Below are positions 41,677 through 43,031 of a stretch of DNA of 43,031 nucleotides, in pieces. The position numbers and the translations under genes were made by a program. The first letter of the stretch is position 1. Each line of letters begins with the position of its first letter. The notes under the pieces were generated by a model. The model was not told where the DNA came from and made no database searches. It saw only the letters and a list, made by a program, of their open reading frames with translations. The stretch is from Chloroflexota bacterium (GTDB lineage: Bacteria; Chloroflexota; Anaerolineae; Anaerolineales; UBA4823): positions 1 to 43,031 of the forward strand of contig JAAYXE010000136.1 in the NCBI GenBank assembly GCA_012516075.1, read 5' to 3'.

Positions 41677-42993
41677 ATGAAAATTACTATTCTTGCTGTA
41701 GGCACGCGCGGAGATGTCCAGCCCTATATTGCCCTGGGGCAGGGCCTGCGGGCGGCAGGTCACGAGGTCTGGGTGGCGGCTGCCTCTAACTTTGAGGGGT
41801 TTGTGCGCGAATACGGACTGCATTATGCCCGGCTGGACGCCAGCTTCAGAGACCTGCTGCAGAGCGATGCGCTCCAGCAGGCCATGACCAGCCGTAATCC
41901 CATCCAGCGGCAGCGCGAGGTGCTGCGCATGGTCCACCACTCGCTGGAGCTTTTTGCGGCCGGTACCTGGGAGGTGTGCCAGGGTGCAGATGCGATCATC
42001 TATTCCACTATTGCCGTGACGGCCTACAGCGTGGCTGAAAAGCTGGGTGTGCCGTGTTTCTGGGCGCCGCTGATGCCGGTTACCCGTACGCGCTTCTTCC
42101 CGAGCCTGACGACTCCGCTGGGGAACGGCCGCAGTGGGCTGCTCAACTGGCTTTCGCACCTGATCGAAGAGCAGGCTGCCTGGCAGCCGGCGCGCAGTTT
42201 TGTCAATCAATGGCGGCGTCAGACCCTGAATCTGAAACCATTTCCCTTTTGGGGCCCCTACGGTCTGCTCGAGGAACGCCGCCTTCCCGTTCTCTACGGC
42301 TTCAGCGCTCACGTTGTGCCCCGGCCGGCGGACTGGAGCGAACGGATCCATGTGACAGGCTACTGGTTTCTCGATTCTCTGGACGGCTGGCAGCCCCCGG
42401 ACGGGCTGGTGGACTTCATTGAGGCAGGCCCCCCGCCTGTGTACATCGGTTTCGGCAGCATGTTCAGCCGGGATGCAGAAGCCACCACGCGGATTGTCGT
42501 CGAAGCGCTGAGGCGGTGCGGACAGCGGGCGGTGCTGGCGACCGGTTGGGACAGCCTGGGCGGCGTGGAACTGCCGGAAACGGTCTTCCAGATCGATTCC
42601 GCCCCTCACGACTGGCTCTTCCCACGTATGGCTGCAGTGGTGCATCACGGAGGGGCTGGGACGACCGCGGCGGGACTGCGCGCCGGCGTCCCTTCCGTGA
42701 TCGTCCCCTTCGCTGCCGACCAGCCGTTCTGGGCGCAGCGCGTGTATGAACTGGGCGCCGGCGTCAGGCCTGTTCCGCACCAGAAGCTCAGCGCGGAACG
42801 GCTGGCAGAGGCGGTGAGCGCAGCGGTCAGCAGTTCACAGCTGCGCAGGCGCGCAGCCGCGATTGGGGAGCGCATCCGTGAAGAAAATGGTGTGGCTCGC
42901 GCCGTCGAGATCGTTCAGGATGTCGTCTGTTCCAATGCTGGGGAAAACGGGCAGCGCGTTAGGGATCGGGCCATCTTGCCCCAGCGGACCTGA
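41677..42993 (+). CDS. GT1-family glycosyltransferase, paralogue of the gene at 766
   Basis: A 438-residue GT-B glycosyltransferase with the same architecture as the enzyme at the left end of the window: VGTRGDVQPYIALGQGLRAAGH, VTGYWFLDSLDGWQPP, VYIGFGSM, APHDWLFPRMAAVVHHGGAG, and a C-terminal RAVEIVQDV helix. Its HHGGAGTTAAGLRAGVPSVIVPF donor site is canonical. It probably glycosylates a lipophilic acceptor. The start ATG follows GGGGAG closely. No partner gene is adjacent inside the window. Substrates are not deducible. Confidence 0.9.
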   Translation: MKITILAVGTRGDVQPYIALGQGLRAAGHEVWVAAASNFEGFVREYGLHYARLDASFRDLLQSDALQQAMTSRNPIQRQREVLRMVHHSLELFAAGTWEVCQGADAIIYSTIAVTAYSVAEKLGVPCFWAPLMPVTRTRFFPSLTTPLGNGRSGLLNWLSHLIEEQAAWQPARSFVNQWRRQTLNLKPFPFWGPYGLLEERRLPVLYGFSAHVVPRPADWSERIHVTGYWFLDSLDGWQPPDGLVDFIEAGPPPVYIGFGSMFSRDAEATTRIVVEALRRCGQRAVLATGWDSLGGVELPETVFQIDSAPHDWLFPRMAAVVHHGGAGTTAAGLRAGVPSVIVPFAADQPFWAQRVYELGAGVRPVPHQKLSAERLAEAVSAAVSSSQLRRRAAAIGERIREENGVARAVEIVQDVVCSNAGENGQRVRDRAILPQRT

Positions 42994-43031
42994 CCGCCGC
43001 AGACCGAAAAAAGATTCCGGTTTCAGATCCG

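Noticed and set aside
1..43031. CRISPR arrays, tRNA genes, phage or transposase genes
   Set aside because: No direct-repeat array, no tRNA T-loop/anticodon arrangement and no transposase, integrase or phage structural motif was found on reading both strands.

Overview
The window looks like a chromosomal segment of a Chloroflexota bacterium, probably of the Anaerolineae type. This is inferred from gene content and style, not from a marker phylogeny. The pointers are a moderately GC-rich chromosome, frequent TTG/GTG starts with good Shine-Dalgarno (SD) sequences, a DnaB/DnaD-type primosome, a DUF151 bifunctional nuclease, a bacterial cyclic-2,3-diphosphoglycerate-synthetase-like GTPase, and many Rcp1-like response regulators. 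There are no rRNA or tRNA genes, no CRISPR array, no intact insertion sequence and no phage genes. Most of the window is core-type chromosome with a few decayed genes.

Layout. (1) 1-2717: a small AT-richer membrane protein, a GT1 glycosyltransferase, and a convergent lytic transglycosylase. (2) 2814-11607, minus strand: a six-gene signalling locus. In transcription order it is a dCache-HAMP-PAS histidine kinase, an Rcp1-like regulator overlapping it by 11 bases, a REC-GAF-GGDEF cyclase, a second Rcp1-like regulator, a soluble histidine kinase, and a REC-PAS-PAS-PAS NarL-type kinase. (3) 11608-14853: a GlsB/YeaQ-like stress protein behind a palindrome-bearing promoter, then a ClC-CBS-RCK_C anion transporter. 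The transporter is preceded by a promoter, a roughly 190-nt strongly structured RNA with mutually exclusive helices, and an intrinsic terminator. (4) 14922-20548, minus strand: a replication operon (DUF151 nuclease, DnaB helicase, DnaD-like protein, a helicase-loader ATPase with two complete AAA+ domains, and a zinc-ribbon/isochorismatase fusion). A winged-helix regulator with a degenerate receiver is divergent from it. (5) 21490-27765, minus strand: a MazF remnant, a YpdA-like flavoprotein, an orphan DNA methyltransferase, the cDPG-synthetase-like GTPase, argS, and rpsT with a TTG start. (6) 28013-32973, plus strand: RNase P RNA, a MASE3 histidine kinase, the ABC-F protein EttA, and a DUF3105 protein. 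(7) 33121-36241: an exported dienelactone-hydrolase-like protein, a decayed beta-propeller gene, a cupredoxin lipoprotein, and azlCD preceded by a short leader ORF. (8) 36299-43031: a GT4 glycosyltransferase, a DedA protein, a GNAT acetyltransferase, a polytopic membrane protein, a small membrane protein, and a second GT1 glycosyltransferase paralogous to the one at the left end.

How the parts fit. The replication operon carries helicase, DnaD-type remodeller and loader side by side, which suggests co-production of a primosome. The signalling locus and the MASE3 kinase share related kinase cores and receivers under different sensor heads, as expected from local duplication and domain exchange. 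The least explained element is the structured leader upstream of the ClC gene. It has the layout of an attenuator or riboswitch but matches no class I recognise. The duplicated-ATPase helicase loader is the most unusual protein architecture.
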